Positions 26,991 to 36,521 of a stretch of 64,000 nucleotides of DNA are shown here, piece by piece. This DNA comes from Microbulbifer sp. SAOS-129_SWC (GTDB lineage: Bacteria; Pseudomonadota; Gammaproteobacteria; Pseudomonadales; Cellvibrionaceae): contig NZ_CP155567.1 of NCBI RefSeq assembly GCF_039696035.1, positions 1,607,001 through 1,671,000 on the forward strand, in the 5' to 3' direction. The notes under the pieces were generated by a model, which saw nothing but the letters and a program-made list of their open reading frames with translations, was not told the origin of the DNA and made no database searches. The position numbers and the translations under genes are program-made. The stretch's first letter is position 1, and each line of letters opens with the position of its first letter.

Positions 26991-29798
26991 ATGTTCAAGC
27001 AGCGTTTGCTCTGTTCATCTATTGCGATGGCCACCGCCATGGGCGGTATGCAGGTCGTCGCACAAACGACTGATAAAAGCTCGGATGCCGCCCTGGAAGA
27101 AGTTGTCGTGACCGGTGTACGCGCCAGTCTCGAGAAGGCAATCGACATCAAGCAGCAGAAAATGCAGATCGTCGACTCCATTGTCGCAGAGGATATCGGC
27201 AAGTTTCCGGACAACAACGTGGTGGAAGCGCTGCAGCGCGTTTCCGGTGTGCAGGTAACCGATCGCGGTGCAGGTGAAGCCAATACCGTTTCCATTCGTG
27301 GCCTGAACGACGTGACCACAACGGTCAATGGCCGTCAGATTTTCACCGCCTCCGGCCGCTCCGTCGCCCTCGCTGATGTACCCGCGAGCCTGCTCAAAGC
27401 AGTGGATGTGTACAAAACCCGCTCCTCGGACCAGATCGAGAGCGGTATTGCCGGGGTGATCGATATCCACACCCAGCGCCCGTTCGATTTCAAGGGTAGC
27501 AAGGTGGTAGTGGCGGGTCGCGCAATCAATCAGGAGCAGGCGGATTCCACCGATCCCAACCTGAGCGGCTTGTTCAGCAATCGTTGGCAGACCAGTGCGG
27601 GTGAATTTGGTGCTCTGCTCAATGTATCCTATGCGAAGACCAATTACCGCGACCAGAATGCCACTTCGGGTGCCGCGGTCCCGTTTTTAACCGGCGACGC
27701 AGTGGATGGCTGGGTTCCATACGAGCGTATTTTCCCCAATGACGGCCGGGCCAGCGAAGATCCGATCTGGCAGCCGGGCCTGGAGTCTGGCCTGCCTTAT
27801 GGTGCCGGTTCCACTCTGAAAATGAATGGCGAGGACGTGCCCTATGTTTTGGGTCGCGACGCCGTATTCGCCAGCGATTACACTGGTGAGCGCGAGCGCC
27901 CCGCCGCGAATATCTCCCTGCAGTGGGCACCCAACGACTCCTCCGAGTACCTGTTTGAAGCTTTCTACAATGGCTATCGCAACGAGTCTTTCAACTCGCT
28001 GATGTTTACTTTTGTCGACTGGTGGGGAGACAACACGGCGCTGCCCCGTGGCGGGGACGTGGAGCTGTATCCGGGCACCAACGTGGTCAAGTCGCGCGAT
28101 GTTGCTGCGCCTTACGGGTTCACCAGTGGCGACCTGACCAAAAGCCAGACCGACAGTTATGTATATTCACTGGGCGGCAAGTGGGATATCAGCGATTCGT
28201 TTCGTCTGAATTCCGAAATTGTCTATCAGAAGAGCGACTACAAGAGTGATTTCTTCGCCGCGCGCTTCGATCGCGTTGCCTACGGCCTGGGGATAGACTT
28301 CAACGACGGTGACGGCAATCCGGCCCTGGAGTTCTATGACAACCCGGCGACGCCGGACGTGGACGAAAGTGACCTGGCCGATGCTTCCCAGTGGAACATG
28401 GCCCAGCTTTATGACAATGGCAACAGCAGCGGCGGCGATGCAGTTACCCTCACGCTGGATGGCGACCTGGATGTCAACTGGGGTCCGGTCAACAGTCTGA
28501 AGTTTGGTCTGCGCTACGACGACCGCGGTGCGAATGAAGCGACCCGCGGACAGGATGGCTTTGCCGGTGTACCGGTCAGCAGCCTTGACCCGGGTGCGGT
28601 TTATATCAATCACAGTTTCTTCGACGGACGTGCAGATTTCCCGACAACCTGGGCAGCGGCCGACGGTCACTACCTACATGACCACGCGAACCAAGTCCGT
28701 GCGGCTTACGGTCTGGAAAATCAGTCTCTGGCGACCACTTTCGAGATTCAGGAATCCACCACTGCCCTGTATGCGGAAGCCAATTTCGATACAGAGCTGG
28801 GCGGTAAGCGAGTCGATGGCCAGTTCGGTTTGCGCTACGTGAACGTCGGCACAGACATGGACTTCTACAACATCGAACTGGAGCCGGGTAGCGAAGACTA
28901 TGCCAGCGACGCCTCGTCCAGCAATTCCGAGCTGTTGCCGAGCTTGATGGTCCGTTATCACCTGACCGACAATCTGCAAGCCCGTCTCGCATATACCGAG
29001 ACTCTGCGTCGGCCGAGTTTCAATCAGTTGAACTCTTATGTCTACTACTACGATGACGTGACAAATATTGGTTATGGCACCGCGAGCAGTGGTAATCCGG
29101 ACTTGAAGCCCGTGCAATCGAAGAACCTTGACCTCTCTCTGGAGTGGTACTTCTCCGATGACAGTGCGGTGTACGGTACCCTGTTCCAGCGCAACATCGA
29201 CGGCTTTGTCTACGATTCCGTGTCTCGCGTGACGTATCAGAAAGCCGATGCGACGGAACCTTATCCGTATATCCTGACCCGTCCGGAAAATGCCTCAAAC
29301 GGCGTGCTGAAGGGCCTCGAGCTGGGGGCTATCTACTTCCCGGATTTCCTGCCCAAAGCACTCGACGGCCTGGGTCTCCAGGTGAGCTACACCGGACTGG
29401 ACTCTGCCCAGGAAGTTCCGGTATTCGACGAAGTGGGTAACAAGGTTGGAATGAAGGATTCACCGATGTTCGGTGTATCCGATTCTTCCTACAGTGCTGT
29501 ACTGATTTACGACAAGCAACCCGTCGACATGCGTCTCTCGTACGTATGGCGTGATGACTTCCTGAACAGCTACGCAGCCCGTCTGTTCGCCAACCCCCTG
29601 GGTGTCTACCGCAAGGCGGAAACCAGTATGGATTTCCAGGCAAGCTACGACGTAACGGACAACCTGCTGGTTACCTTTGATGCAACCAATCTGCTGAATG
29701 GCGAGTATCAAAGCTACTACGAGAACTCCAACGTCTTTAACGCGGACAACTCGATTTACAGTCGGACTTTCGCGCTCGGCGCGCGCTACTCCTTCTAG
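26991..29798 (+). CDS. TonB-dependent receptor, carbohydrate-uptake type
   Basis: A 935-residue outer-membrane receptor. After a signal peptide (MFKQRLLCSS..QVVAQ) comes the TonB box region (EEVVVTGVR), a plug domain (DIGKFPDNNVVEALQRVSGVQV, SIRGLND), and a long beta-barrel ending in an aromatic C-terminus (LGARYSF). The DIGKFPDxN pattern marks the large TonB-receptor group linked to polysaccharide uptake in Xanthomonas- and Alteromonas-like bacteria. ATG 26991 has GGGAG at 26980-26984. Its position between arabinanase and GH2 genes suggests import of arabino-oligosaccharides. A strong terminator follows. Confidence 0.93.
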   Translation: MFKQRLLCSSIAMATAMGGMQVVAQTTDKSSDAALEEVVVTGVRASLEKAIDIKQQKMQIVDSIVAEDIGKFPDNNVVEALQRVSGVQVTDRGAGEANTVSIRGLNDVTTTVNGRQIFTASGRSVALADVPASLLKAVDVYKTRSSDQIESGIAGVIDIHTQRPFDFKGSKVVVAGRAINQEQADSTDPNLSGLFSNRWQTSAGEFGALLNVSYAKTNYRDQNATSGAAVPFLTGDAVDGWVPYERIFPNDGRASEDPIWQPGLESGLPYGAGSTLKMNGEDVPYVLGRDAVFASDYTGERERPAANISLQWAPNDSSEYLFEAFYNGYRNESFNSLMFTFVDWWGDNTALPRGGDVELYPGTNVVKSRDVAAPYGFTSGDLTKSQTDSYVYSLGGKWDISDSFRLNSEIVYQKSDYKSDFFAARFDRVAYGLGIDFNDGDGNPALEFYDNPATPDVDESDLADASQWNMAQLYDNGNSSGGDAVTLTLDGDLDVNWGPVNSLKFGLRYDDRGANEATRGQDGFAGVPVSSLDPGAVYINHSFFDGRADFPTTWAAADGHYLHDHANQVRAAYGLENQSLATTFEIQESTTALYAEANFDTELGGKRVDGQFGLRYVNVGTDMDFYNIELEPGSEDYASDASSSNSELLPSLMVRYHLTDNLQARLAYTETLRRPSFNQLNSYVYYYDDVTNIGYGTASSGNPDLKPVQSKNLDLSLEWYFSDDSAVYGTLFQRNIDGFVYDSVSRVTYQKADATEPYPYILTRPENASNGVLKGLELGAIYFPDFLPKALDGLGLQVSYTGLDSAQEVPVFDEVGNKVGMKDSPMFGVSDSSYSAVLIYDKQPVDMRLSYVWRDDFLNSYAARLFANPLGVYRKAETSMDFQASYDVTDNLLVTFDATNLLNGEYQSYYENSNVFNADNSIYSRTFALGARYSF

Positions 29799-29826
29799 TC
29801 GGGCTCATCAACGCGTCTCACTTTCA

Positions 29827-29850
29827 GGCAGCCTTCGGGCTGCCTTTTTT
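29827..29850 (+). terminator. rho-independent terminator of the TonB receptor gene
   Basis: GGCAGCC (29827-29833), UUCG tetraloop, GGCTGCC (29838-29844) and six Ts. A textbook intrinsic terminator 28 bases after the stop. An almost identical copy, preceded by the same CGCGTCTCAC, follows the GH2 gene. Confidence 0.9.
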
Positions 29851-29958
29851 GAATTTTTTACATGGGTGGCGGCCGTTCTACATTATTTATCCAATGTAAA
29901 TTGGCGGTGGCCTTTTGATAAGCCAGGTTTCAGGCTGATTCTGTAGTGGAGAGTTTCT

Positions 29959-31809
29959 ATGATAAGAAGACTGTTTTTTTTCCTGGCGATGATGTTAACA
30001 GTTACCCCTGTTCTGGCTTCAGGAAACCTGATTGTCGATACTGATAGCAGGGACTCGATTTCTCTCGATGGCACTTGGCACTACATCGTAGATCCGTACG
30101 AAACAGGATTTTATACCTACCGCCACACCGAGCGTAGTGAGGGCGATCCCTGGGCCTATTGGAACCGGCCGGTACAAAAGCACAAGTCCGACCGCCACGA
30201 ATTCGGCTACCAGTCGCCTTACACCCTGCAGGTTCCCGGTGACTGGAACTCCCAGGATGACAAGTTTACCTACTACGAGGGTACAGTCTGGTATCAGCGC
30301 GACTTCGATATGCGCAGGCTGAAGAAGAATGAGCGCGTTTTTCTTTACTTCGGCGCAGTTAATTACGAGGCGCACGTCTACCTGAACGGAAAAAAGCTCG
30401 GTGTGCACAGGGGAGGCTTTACCCCGTTTAACTTTGAGGTTCCCGCAGGGTTACTCAAGGAAAAAGATAATTTTCTTGTTGTCAAAGTCGATAACAAGCG
30501 TCACCCGGACGCGATACCCACGGTCAATACCGACTGGTGGAATTACGGCGGTATTACCCGCGACGTCAAGTTAGTGATCACACCGGGTAACTTTATCCAG
30601 CAGTACGCGGTGGAGCTGGATCCTTCGCAGGATATCCTCAAGGCGAAAAAGCAAAACCATTATCTTATTTCTGGCAGTGTGTCTCTCAATAAGCCGGCCG
30701 TCAGCGGCGATGTGACGCTGACAATCCCGGAGCTGGGGGTTCAGCAGCATTATCCGGTAAGCGGGAATCGGCTGGAGTTTGAGTTGGCACTGAAAGATGT
30801 GAAACTCTGGTCTCCGGACCACCCGAAGCTGTACCGCGTCAACCTGGCTTACAATGGTGAAACACTGGCCGATGATATCGGCTTTCGCAAGATTGAGGTT
30901 TCCGGCAAGAAGATTTTATTAAACGGCGAAAAACTGTTTCTGCGTGGAATTGCTATTCACGAAGAAGTACCTCAGGAAATGCGTCGAGCCCACAACGAGG
31001 CCGATGACAGGCAGTTACTCGATTGGGCGAAGGACCTGAATGCCAATATGGTGCGTCTTGCCCACTACCCGCATAACGAGCAGATGACTCGGTTGGCGGA
31101 TAAAATGGGGCTGTTGGTGTGGTCGGAGATTCCAGTGTACTGGACGATCGATTTCGGCAGTGACGCAGTACTGGATAAAGCCAAGACCCAGCTGCGGGAG
31201 ATGATCACCCGCGACAGGAACCGGGCCTCCATTATCATATGGTCGGTTGGCAACGAGACGCCAGTCAGCCCAGTGCGCACCACGTTTATGAAATCCCTGA
31301 TCGATACGGCCAAATCCCTCGACGACAGTCGCCTGATTTCTGCGGCGCTGGAAGTCCACTACAACCCGGAAACCAACCGCATTGAGGATCCGCTGGGAGC
31401 CTACACCGATATAGTGTCGGTGAACGAATACCTGGGCTGGTACGGTGGAACGCCCGATATGTGTCGCACTGCAAACTGGGAAGTAGCCTACGACAAGCCG
31501 CTGTTTATCAGCGAAACCGGTGCGGGCGCCAAGGGCGGTTTCCACGCCGCTCAAGAGACCCGCTGGAGCGAGGAATACCAGGCGTGGTATTACCGGGAGC
31601 AGATCAAGATGTTAAAACGTATGCCTGATAACTACAGCGGTGTGGCACCGTGGATTCTGGCAGACTTCCGCTCTCCCCGCCGCAACCACCCGGTGTACCA
31701 GCAGGGCTGGAACCGCAAGGGGTTGATTGACGATCACGGCAATAAGAAAGAAGCCTTCGGAATCTTGAAACAGTATTACCGCGAGATGGAAAAAGGACAG
31801 GATCACTAG
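29959..31809 (+). CDS. GH2 glycoside hydrolase (beta-galactosidase/beta-glucuronidase-like), exported
   Basis: A 616-residue GH2 enzyme with a signal peptide (RRLFFFLAMMLTVTPVLAS). Order: jelly-roll sugar-binding domain (YEGTVWYQRDF, VYLNGKKLGVHRGGFTPF), Ig-like domain, then the TIM barrel (FLRGIAIHEE, VRLAHYPH). Acid/base Glu433 is in IWSVGNET and nucleophile Glu519 in FISETGAGA. Likely activity is a beta-galactosidase or beta-glucuronidase; sequence alone does not settle it. It is preceded by GTGGAGAG. The coding DNA looks visibly more AT-rich than its neighbours, and the gene is flanked by direct copies of the same terminator, which suggests late insertion. Confidence 0.88.
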   Translation: MIRRLFFFLAMMLTVTPVLASGNLIVDTDSRDSISLDGTWHYIVDPYETGFYTYRHTERSEGDPWAYWNRPVQKHKSDRHEFGYQSPYTLQVPGDWNSQDDKFTYYEGTVWYQRDFDMRRLKKNERVFLYFGAVNYEAHVYLNGKKLGVHRGGFTPFNFEVPAGLLKEKDNFLVVKVDNKRHPDAIPTVNTDWWNYGGITRDVKLVITPGNFIQQYAVELDPSQDILKAKKQNHYLISGSVSLNKPAVSGDVTLTIPELGVQQHYPVSGNRLEFELALKDVKLWSPDHPKLYRVNLAYNGETLADDIGFRKIEVSGKKILLNGEKLFLRGIAIHEEVPQEMRRAHNEADDRQLLDWAKDLNANMVRLAHYPHNEQMTRLADKMGLLVWSEIPVYWTIDFGSDAVLDKAKTQLREMITRDRNRASIIIWSVGNETPVSPVRTTFMKSLIDTAKSLDDSRLISAALEVHYNPETNRIEDPLGAYTDIVSVNEYLGWYGGTPDMCRTANWEVAYDKPLFISETGAGAKGGFHAAQETRWSEEYQAWYYREQIKMLKRMPDNYSGVAPWILADFRSPRRNHPVYQQGWNRKGLIDDHGNKKEAFGILKQYYREMEKGQDH

Positions 31810-31962
31810 CGGGGAGTCTTCAATCGGCCTCAATCGGAGAGGCGATGTCTGTATAGATGCTCCTTCCGCATAGGTACCTTCAGTTTGTTCTTCAACAGGT
31901 GCGCTATTGTTTCAGGTGTGCACAAATTCTTCTGACCCGATTTACCATCGCGTCTCACAGTG

Positions 31963-31986
31963 GGCAGCCTTCGGGCTGCCTTTTTT
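31963..31986 (+). terminator. rho-independent terminator after the GH2 gene
   Basis: GGCAGCC (31963-31969), TTCG, GGCTGCC (31974-31980), six Ts (31981-31986). The stem, loop and upstream CGCGTCTCAC (31949-31958) repeat those after the TonB receptor gene. It lies 154 bases past the GH2 stop. Confidence 0.88.
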
Positions 31987-32022
31987 ATTCAGTGCATCGG
32001 GGTTGGGGGCTTTGCTGGCGGG

Positions 32023-32169
32023 TTGTGCGAATACAAGATTCGCACCTGACGTGGCCGCATTGCGATTCTGTTCGTTCCTGTGCTCAAAGCGCTGCGCAAG
32101 TGCTGCAATCGAAACTAACCACAAAGGGCCGACCTGTAGGGACGAACCTTGGGTTCGCCCGCGCGGGCC
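32023..32169. repeat. REPIN-like doublet 1
   Basis: Two related palindromes in opposite orientation. The first is GTGCGAAT-acaag-ATTCGCAC (32025-32045). The second is GTAGGGACGAACC-ttg-GGTTCGCCC followed by GCGCGGGCC (32136-32169). The right unit is also bracketed by CACAAAGGGCC / GGCCGTTTGTG. The rest of the 398-base gap 31810-32207 between the GH2 and recQ genes has the GH2 terminator and nothing else convincing. Confidence 0.6.
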
Positions 32170-32207
32170 GTTTGTGATTTGGAGTCCGCCAGCCGAGCCG
32201 GAGATTA

Positions 32208-34052
32208 CTATTCTTCGACAGGCGCAGCCTGCGACTCGCGCAATACGGTAAGGAACGCCTCACCGAAGCGCTCGAGCTTGCTGTCGCCGACACCGGAAAC
32301 CGCCAGCAGTTGATCCGGCGTTTGTGGTTTGGCCTGCACCATGCCGCGCAGCGTGGCGTCGTGGAAAATGACGTAGGGCGGTACGCCGTTGTCGTCGGCA
32401 AGTTGTTTGCGGCAGCCGCGCAGGGCCTGCCACAGGGGTTCGTCGGCGGGATCGATATCGGCGGCCACACTGTCGCGGCGGCTTTCGCCGCGCTCGCCGC
32501 GGGCCTTCGGCGGCAGCTTGCGCAGTTCGATGGATTCCTCTCCGCGTAGCAGCGGACGGCAGGCCTCCGTCAGGCGCAGGCCCTGGAATTCGCCTTCCAC
32601 TTCGAGATAACCGCGCACCACCAGCTGGCGCACCACGCCTTTCCATTCGTTGGCGGACAGCTCGCGGCCGATACCGTAGGTGCTGACCTGGTGATGATTG
32701 AATTTCAGCACCTTCTCATTCTCGGAGCCGCGCAGTACATCGATGACGTGGGAGGCGCCGAAGCGCTGGCCGGTGCGGTAGACGCAGGACAACAACTTGG
32801 TTGCGGCCTGGGTGCCGTCCCAGGTCTGCGGCGGTTCCAGGCAGGTGTCGCAGTTGCCGCAGGGCTCGAGTTGCTCTTCGGCGAAGTAACGCAGCAGCGC
32901 CTGCCGGCGGCAGCTGGTGATCTCGCACAGGCCGAGCATGGCATTCAGGCGATTGCGCTCCTGGCGCTTGTGCTCCTCGCTGCCCTCGGACATGGCGGCC
33001 ATCTGGCCGAGCTTGACCACATCTTCGAGGCCATACAGCAGCAACGCGGTGGAGGCTTCGCCATCGCGGCCAGCGCGGCCGGTTTCCTGGTAGTAGGCCT
33101 CGACACTCTTGGGCAGGTCCAGGTGAGCGACAAAGCGCACATCCGGTTTGTCGATGCCCATGCCGAAAGCGATAGTGGCCACGACGATGACGCCGTCTTC
33201 GCGCAGGAAGCGGCGCTGGTGTTCGGCGCGCATCTGGGCGGGCAGGCCGGCGTGGTAGGGCAGGGCATTGAACCCCTGCTGGCACAGCCACTCCGCGGTG
33301 TTCTCCACCTTGGCGCGCGACAGGCAGTAGACGATACCGGCGTTGTCCTGCTGTTCATCGCGCAGGAACTGCAGCAGCTGGCGACGCGGGTTGTTCTTCT
33401 GTGCGATGCGGTACTGGATATTGGGGCGGTCGAAGCTGCTGACGAAGTGCTCCGCCTGCTCGAGGTCCAGGCGCTGGGCGATCTCGCCGCGGGTGCGCTG
33501 GTCGGCGGTGGCGGTCAGGGCGATGCGCGGTACCCGCGGGAACTGCTCGTGCAGGCAGTTCAGGTGCAGGTAGTCGGCGCGGAAGTCGTGGCCCCACTGG
33601 GACACGCAGTGAGCCTCGTCGATGGCAAACAGGGACAGTTCGATCCGGGTCAAGAGCTCCAGTGTGCGCGGCTGCAGCAGCCGCTCCGGCGCCAGGTAGA
33701 GCAGGTCCAGCTCGCCGTGCAGCAGCGCGGTCTCGATATCCTGGACTTCATTGAACGGCAGCGACGAGTTCAGGAAGGCGGCGCGCACGCCGGCTGCCTG
33801 CAGCGCCTCCACCTGGTCCTGCATCAGCGCGATCAGCGGCGAGATCACCACGCCGCAGCCGGGGCGCGCCAGTGCCGGGATCTGGTAACACAGGGACTTG
33901 CCGCCGCCGGTGGGCATCAGTACCAGGGCGTCGCGCCCGCTGACCAGGGTGTCAATCACCGCCTGCTGGGGGCCGCGGAAGGCGCTGTAGCCGAAGACGT
34001 GTTCGAGGATCTGTTGCGGGTCTTGCTGAAGCTGTGGGACTTGTTCACTCAT
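32208..34052 (-). CDS. recQ: ATP-dependent DNA helicase RecQ
   Basis: A 614-residue superfamily 2 helicase that unwinds DNA 3' to 5' in recombination and fork repair. Visible motifs: Walker A region [20 protein letters not shown] box ([17 protein letters not shown]), TATA motif, motif [11 protein letters not shown], a zinc site ([16 protein letters not shown]), winged helix and a C-terminal HRDC domain. I chose the ATG at 34052, which gives MSEQVPQ and the usual length; the upstream extension is low-complexity. It is a single gene facing away from the small lipoprotein gene. Confidence 0.96.
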   Translation of the reverse strand: MSEQVPQLQQDPQQILEHVFGYSAFRGPQQAVIDTLVSGRDALVLMPTGGGKSLCYQIPALARPGCGVVISPLIALMQDQVEALQAAGVRAAFLNSSLPFNEVQDIETALLHGELDLLYLAPERLLQPRTLELLTRIELSLFAIDEAHCVSQWGHDFRADYLHLNCLHEQFPRVPRIALTATADQRTRGEIAQRLDLEQAEHFVSSFDRPNIQYRIAQKNNPRRQLLQFLRDEQQDNAGIVYCLSRAKVENTAEWLCQQGFNALPYHAGLPAQMRAEHQRRFLREDGVIVVATIAFGMGIDKPDVRFVAHLDLPKSVEAYYQETGRAGRDGEASTALLLYGLEDVVKLGQMAAMSEGSEEHKRQERNRLNAMLGLCEITSCRRQALLRYFAEEQLEPCGNCDTCLEPPQTWDGTQAATKLLSCVYRTGQRFGASHVIDVLRGSENEKVLKFNHHQVSTYGIGRELSANEWKGVVRQLVVRGYLEVEGEFQGLRLTEACRPLLRGEESIELRKLPPKARGERGESRRDSVAADIDPADEPLWQALRGCRKQLADDNGVPPYVIFHDATLRGMVQAKPQTPDQLLAVSGVGDSKLERFGEAFLTVLRESQAAPVEE

Positions 34053-34423
34053 GGCGCGGAGTATACCCCACGGGGCCCCGGCTGCTGGCGCAATTTGCTG
34101 CGCAAAACCCGCCGCGCGGGTCGGGCGCCGGTTGTGGGAGTGCAATCCGGCGCTCGCAGCCGGCATCGCCGCCAATCACTGCGTGACCGCCGCGGCAGGC
34201 TTGGTCGCAATCGCTGTGGCCGGGATTGATCCCGGAGTCAGGGAGTCCGGCACCGGAGAGTGCAGGCAGCGGGCGGGATCAGGCGATAGGGTCGTTTCCC
34301 TTATCTCCGACAAGGTGGCGTCAATCTGCTCGTTGACATCAGTAGTCACTCACAACATTGTCGCGTAATTGGTTCTGTGGTGACGTTGACGGGCTATAAT
34401 CGCAACACCACAGACGCAGGCAA
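34053..34423. promoter_or_regulatory. recQ / lipoprotein divergent gap with -10 box
   Basis: This 371-base gap has no credible gene. A consensus TATAAT lies at 34395-34400, about 30 bases before the lipoprotein start; TTCTGT (34373-34378) at 16 bases spacing is only a weak -35. No clear promoter for recQ was recognised. Confidence 0.35.
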
Positions 34424-34870
34424 ATGGAAAAGGCGATGCGCGCTTCAATAACGATGTCTCTGCTGTTGATTGTGGGCCTGACATGTCTCGCAGGATGCGG
34501 CACTACGGCACCCCGGACCCTGGTCCAGTCCGCGCTGGCGGACACCCACCTCGGCTGGCAACCGGCACCCGAACACCAACTGGCTTTCTCCCTGGCGACC
34601 GCTACCGGTATTGCCCGTGTGACGCTGCAGCCACTGCCTCAAGACCTGAAAACCCTGACCCTCGACCTGCCCGGGATGCAGAAGGTGGAGGGGGTGCAGT
34701 GGGTGGGGGAAAACGGCCACAGTGCCATGCTCTACAGTGGCGCCGACCGCACCGACGGGGTGGTGCTGCAGCGCCAGCACCACGGCTTCCGCCTGCAGAT
34801 CTCCGGCGCGGCGCTGGAGCGGGTGCGCGGTGGCGGCGTACTCACGGTGATCGATTACTACCGCGGCTAG
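34424..34870 (+). CDS. hypothetical lipoprotein
   Basis: A 148-residue protein with a classic lipoprotein signal: MSLLLIVGLTCLAGC. The mature part of about 120 residues has no motif I recognise and is rich in beta-type sequence (FRLQISGAALERV, GGVLTVIDYYRG). ATG at 34424 or 34436 are both possible; the signal is the same. It stands alone and converges on the glutamine cyclotransferase gene. Function unknown. Confidence 0.7.
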   Translation: MEKAMRASITMSLLLIVGLTCLAGCGTTAPRTLVQSALADTHLGWQPAPEHQLAFSLATATGIARVTLQPLPQDLKTLTLDLPGMQKVEGVQWVGENGHSAMLYSGADRTDGVVLQRQHHGFRLQISGAALERVRGGGVLTVIDYYRG

Positions 34871-34899
34871 CCCGGGCCGGGCCCACCGACATCCCCGAT

Positions 34900-34916
34900 G
34901 GTGCGCGTAGCGCACC
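34900..34916. terminator. hairpin between convergent genes
   Basis: GGTGCGC (34900-34906) and GCGCACC (34910-34916) with a GTA loop, in the 56-base gap between the convergent lipoprotein and cyclotransferase genes. The same stem sequence occurs at 4765-4781. Probably a shared transcript end. Confidence 0.5.
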
Positions 34917-34926
34917 CTTCAGCTCT

Positions 34927-35700
34927 CTAGTCTTTGAAACCCAGTCCCTGCGGCCGGATCAGGTACAGCATCGGCCAGTACTTGCCCGTCACCCAGAGCC
35001 CGTTGCGGGCCTCGTCCCAGGCGATGCCGTTGGCGACTTCATCCGGGTCGTTGGACTTGGGTGCCAGCGCAGCCAGGTCGATCTGTCCGCGCACGGCACC
35101 GCTGTGCGGATCGATGGCGATGATGCGGGTATCCATCCAGATATTGGCCCAGATCAGCCCGTGCACGTATTCCAGTTCGTTCAGCTTGCTCCAGTCCTCG
35201 CCGCCGCCGTGTACCTTGAGGCGGCGGGTAACCGCGAAGGTATCCGGGTCGCGGAACGTCAGCTCGTCGCTGCCGTTACTCATAATCAGCTGCTTGCCAT
35301 CGCTGGTCAGGCCCCAGCCCTCGCCGCTGTAATGCCTGGTGCCGAGTGGCGACAGGTCCTTGCGGCGGAAGATCTGTACTTCGCCGGCTTTGTAGGTCAG
35401 CAGGTAGAGCTTATCGCCGTGCGCGGCCAGCCCCTCTGCGAACCGGTTCGCAGCCAGCCACTTGCGCCTTAGGGGATTGGCGCCGGGATCGGTATACTCC
35501 GCCAGCCACGAGCGGCCGTAGAGCCCGCTGCTCTCCCACCAGTGCTTGCCGTCGAAGATCAGCCCCTGGGTAAAGTGGTCGTCTGCGCGGCGGCGCTCGT
35601 CGAGTTTGCGATAGGGAGTATCCGGCATTGCCGCAGCGGTAGTGCAGGCGGCGCTAGTGAGAGCGAGCAGGGCGGGCAGCAGTAATCGGAATTTTTGCAT
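34927..35700 (-). CDS. glutaminyl-peptide cyclotransferase (bacterial/plant type), lipoprotein
   Basis: A 257-residue beta-propeller protein of the plant/bacterial glutaminyl cyclase family, which turns N-terminal Gln into pyroglutamate on exported proteins. Motifs include DDHFTQGLIFDG, ESSGLYGRS, the catalytic-site Glu/Asn region LNELEYVHGLIWANIW and VANGIAWD. The ATG at 35700 gives a lipoprotein signal (LLLPALLALTSAAC); the upstream extension antisense to the next gene is not coding. It starts 10 bases from the divergent DUF502 gene, so their promoters overlap. Confidence 0.85.
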   Translation of the reverse strand: MQKFRLLLPALLALTSAACTTAAAMPDTPYRKLDERRRADDHFTQGLIFDGKHWWESSGLYGRSWLAEYTDPGANPLRRKWLAANRFAEGLAAHGDKLYLLTYKAGEVQIFRRKDLSPLGTRHYSGEGWGLTSDGKQLIMSNGSDELTFRDPDTFAVTRRLKVHGGGEDWSKLNELEYVHGLIWANIWMDTRIIAIDPHSGAVRGQIDLAALAPKSNDPDEVANGIAWDEARNGLWVTGKYWPMLYLIRPQGLGFKD

Positions 35701-35710
35701 TAGAACGGTT

Positions 35711-36328
35711 ATGACCAGAGTAAAAGCGTTTATCACATTGACCCTGTTGGGGGGCCTGGCGGTGGTATTGCCCATCGCCATCTTTATTTTGTTGTTCCAG
35801 TGGCTGTTTGGCCAGGTGAGCGAACTGGTGGCGCCGGTCGTCATCTGGCTGGAAGCCCACACGCAGTTCAAGGATACCCTCGCCCGGCTGATGGTGATAG
35901 CGCTGATTCTGGGCAGCTGCTTCCTGATCGGCCTGCTGGTCAAGACCAGCGTGGGGCGCTGGCTGCACCGCCACCTGGATCACTGGCTGGGCCGGCTGGC
36001 GCCGGGTTACAACACGATCAAGGACCTGGTGCTGCAGTTTATCGGCAGCGGCACCGGCGAGGGCGTCCTGTCCGGCCCGGTGGCGCGGGTGAGGATTCAC
36101 GGCGCCGCCAACCCGCTGTCGGTCACCGCTATCGTCACTTCGCGTCACGACAACGGCGATTTCACTGTGTATGTGCCCACCGCGCCGGTGCCCACCTCCG
36201 GGTTTGTCTATCACGTGCCGGCGGACTGTGTGGAGATACTGCCGGGTGTCACTGTGGAAGCGGCGATGAAATCCATCGTTGCCTGCGGCTCCGGCAGCGG
36301 TAACCTGCTGGCGCCGGCGGCTGAGTAG
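35711..36328 (+). CDS. DUF502 family membrane protein
   Basis: A 205-residue protein with two N-terminal transmembrane helices (ITLTLLGGLAVVLPIAIFILL and LMVIALILGSCFLIGLLV) and a soluble C-terminal part (FTVYVPTAPVPTSGFVYHVP), which is the DUF502 signature. Function is unknown; homologues are widespread. The start at 35711 gives the family N-terminus MTRVKAF. It is divergent from the cyclotransferase gene and ends at a convergent junction carrying a REPIN-like repeat. Confidence 0.85.
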   Translation: MTRVKAFITLTLLGGLAVVLPIAIFILLFQWLFGQVSELVAPVVIWLEAHTQFKDTLARLMVIALILGSCFLIGLLVKTSVGRWLHRHLDHWLGRLAPGYNTIKDLVLQFIGSGTGEGVLSGPVARVRIHGAANPLSVTAIVTSRHDNGDFTVYVPTAPVPTSGFVYHVPADCVEILPGVTVEAAMKSIVACGSGSGNLLAPAAE

Positions 36329-36347
36329 TTTCTTTTTCGCTGGCGCT

Positions 36348-36515
36348 GGGCGGACACAAGGTCTGCCCCTACGGAAGAAACCGCATTGTCTTTATCCGCT
36401 TGAGTGCCTCGCAGTGGCGATAGCGAGTTTGCCGGGAATGCCCGCAATAGCCGATCTGTAGGGCCGAAGGGGCCGCCAATGCGTGGGGCGGCCGGAGTGA
36501 ACCTCGTGTTCGCCC
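36348..36515. repeat. REPIN-like doublet 2
   Basis: Left palindrome GGGCGGAC-acaag-GTCTGCCC then CTAC (36348-36372). Right, inverted partner begins GATCTGTAGGG (36454-36464) and continues through a GGCCGCC/GGGCGGCC hairpin to GTGAACC..GTTCGCCC (36515). Distance between unit starts is about 110 bases, as in doublets 1 and 3. It fills the convergent gap between the DUF502 gene and mnmC. Confidence 0.6.
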
Positions 36516-36521
36516 GACCAC

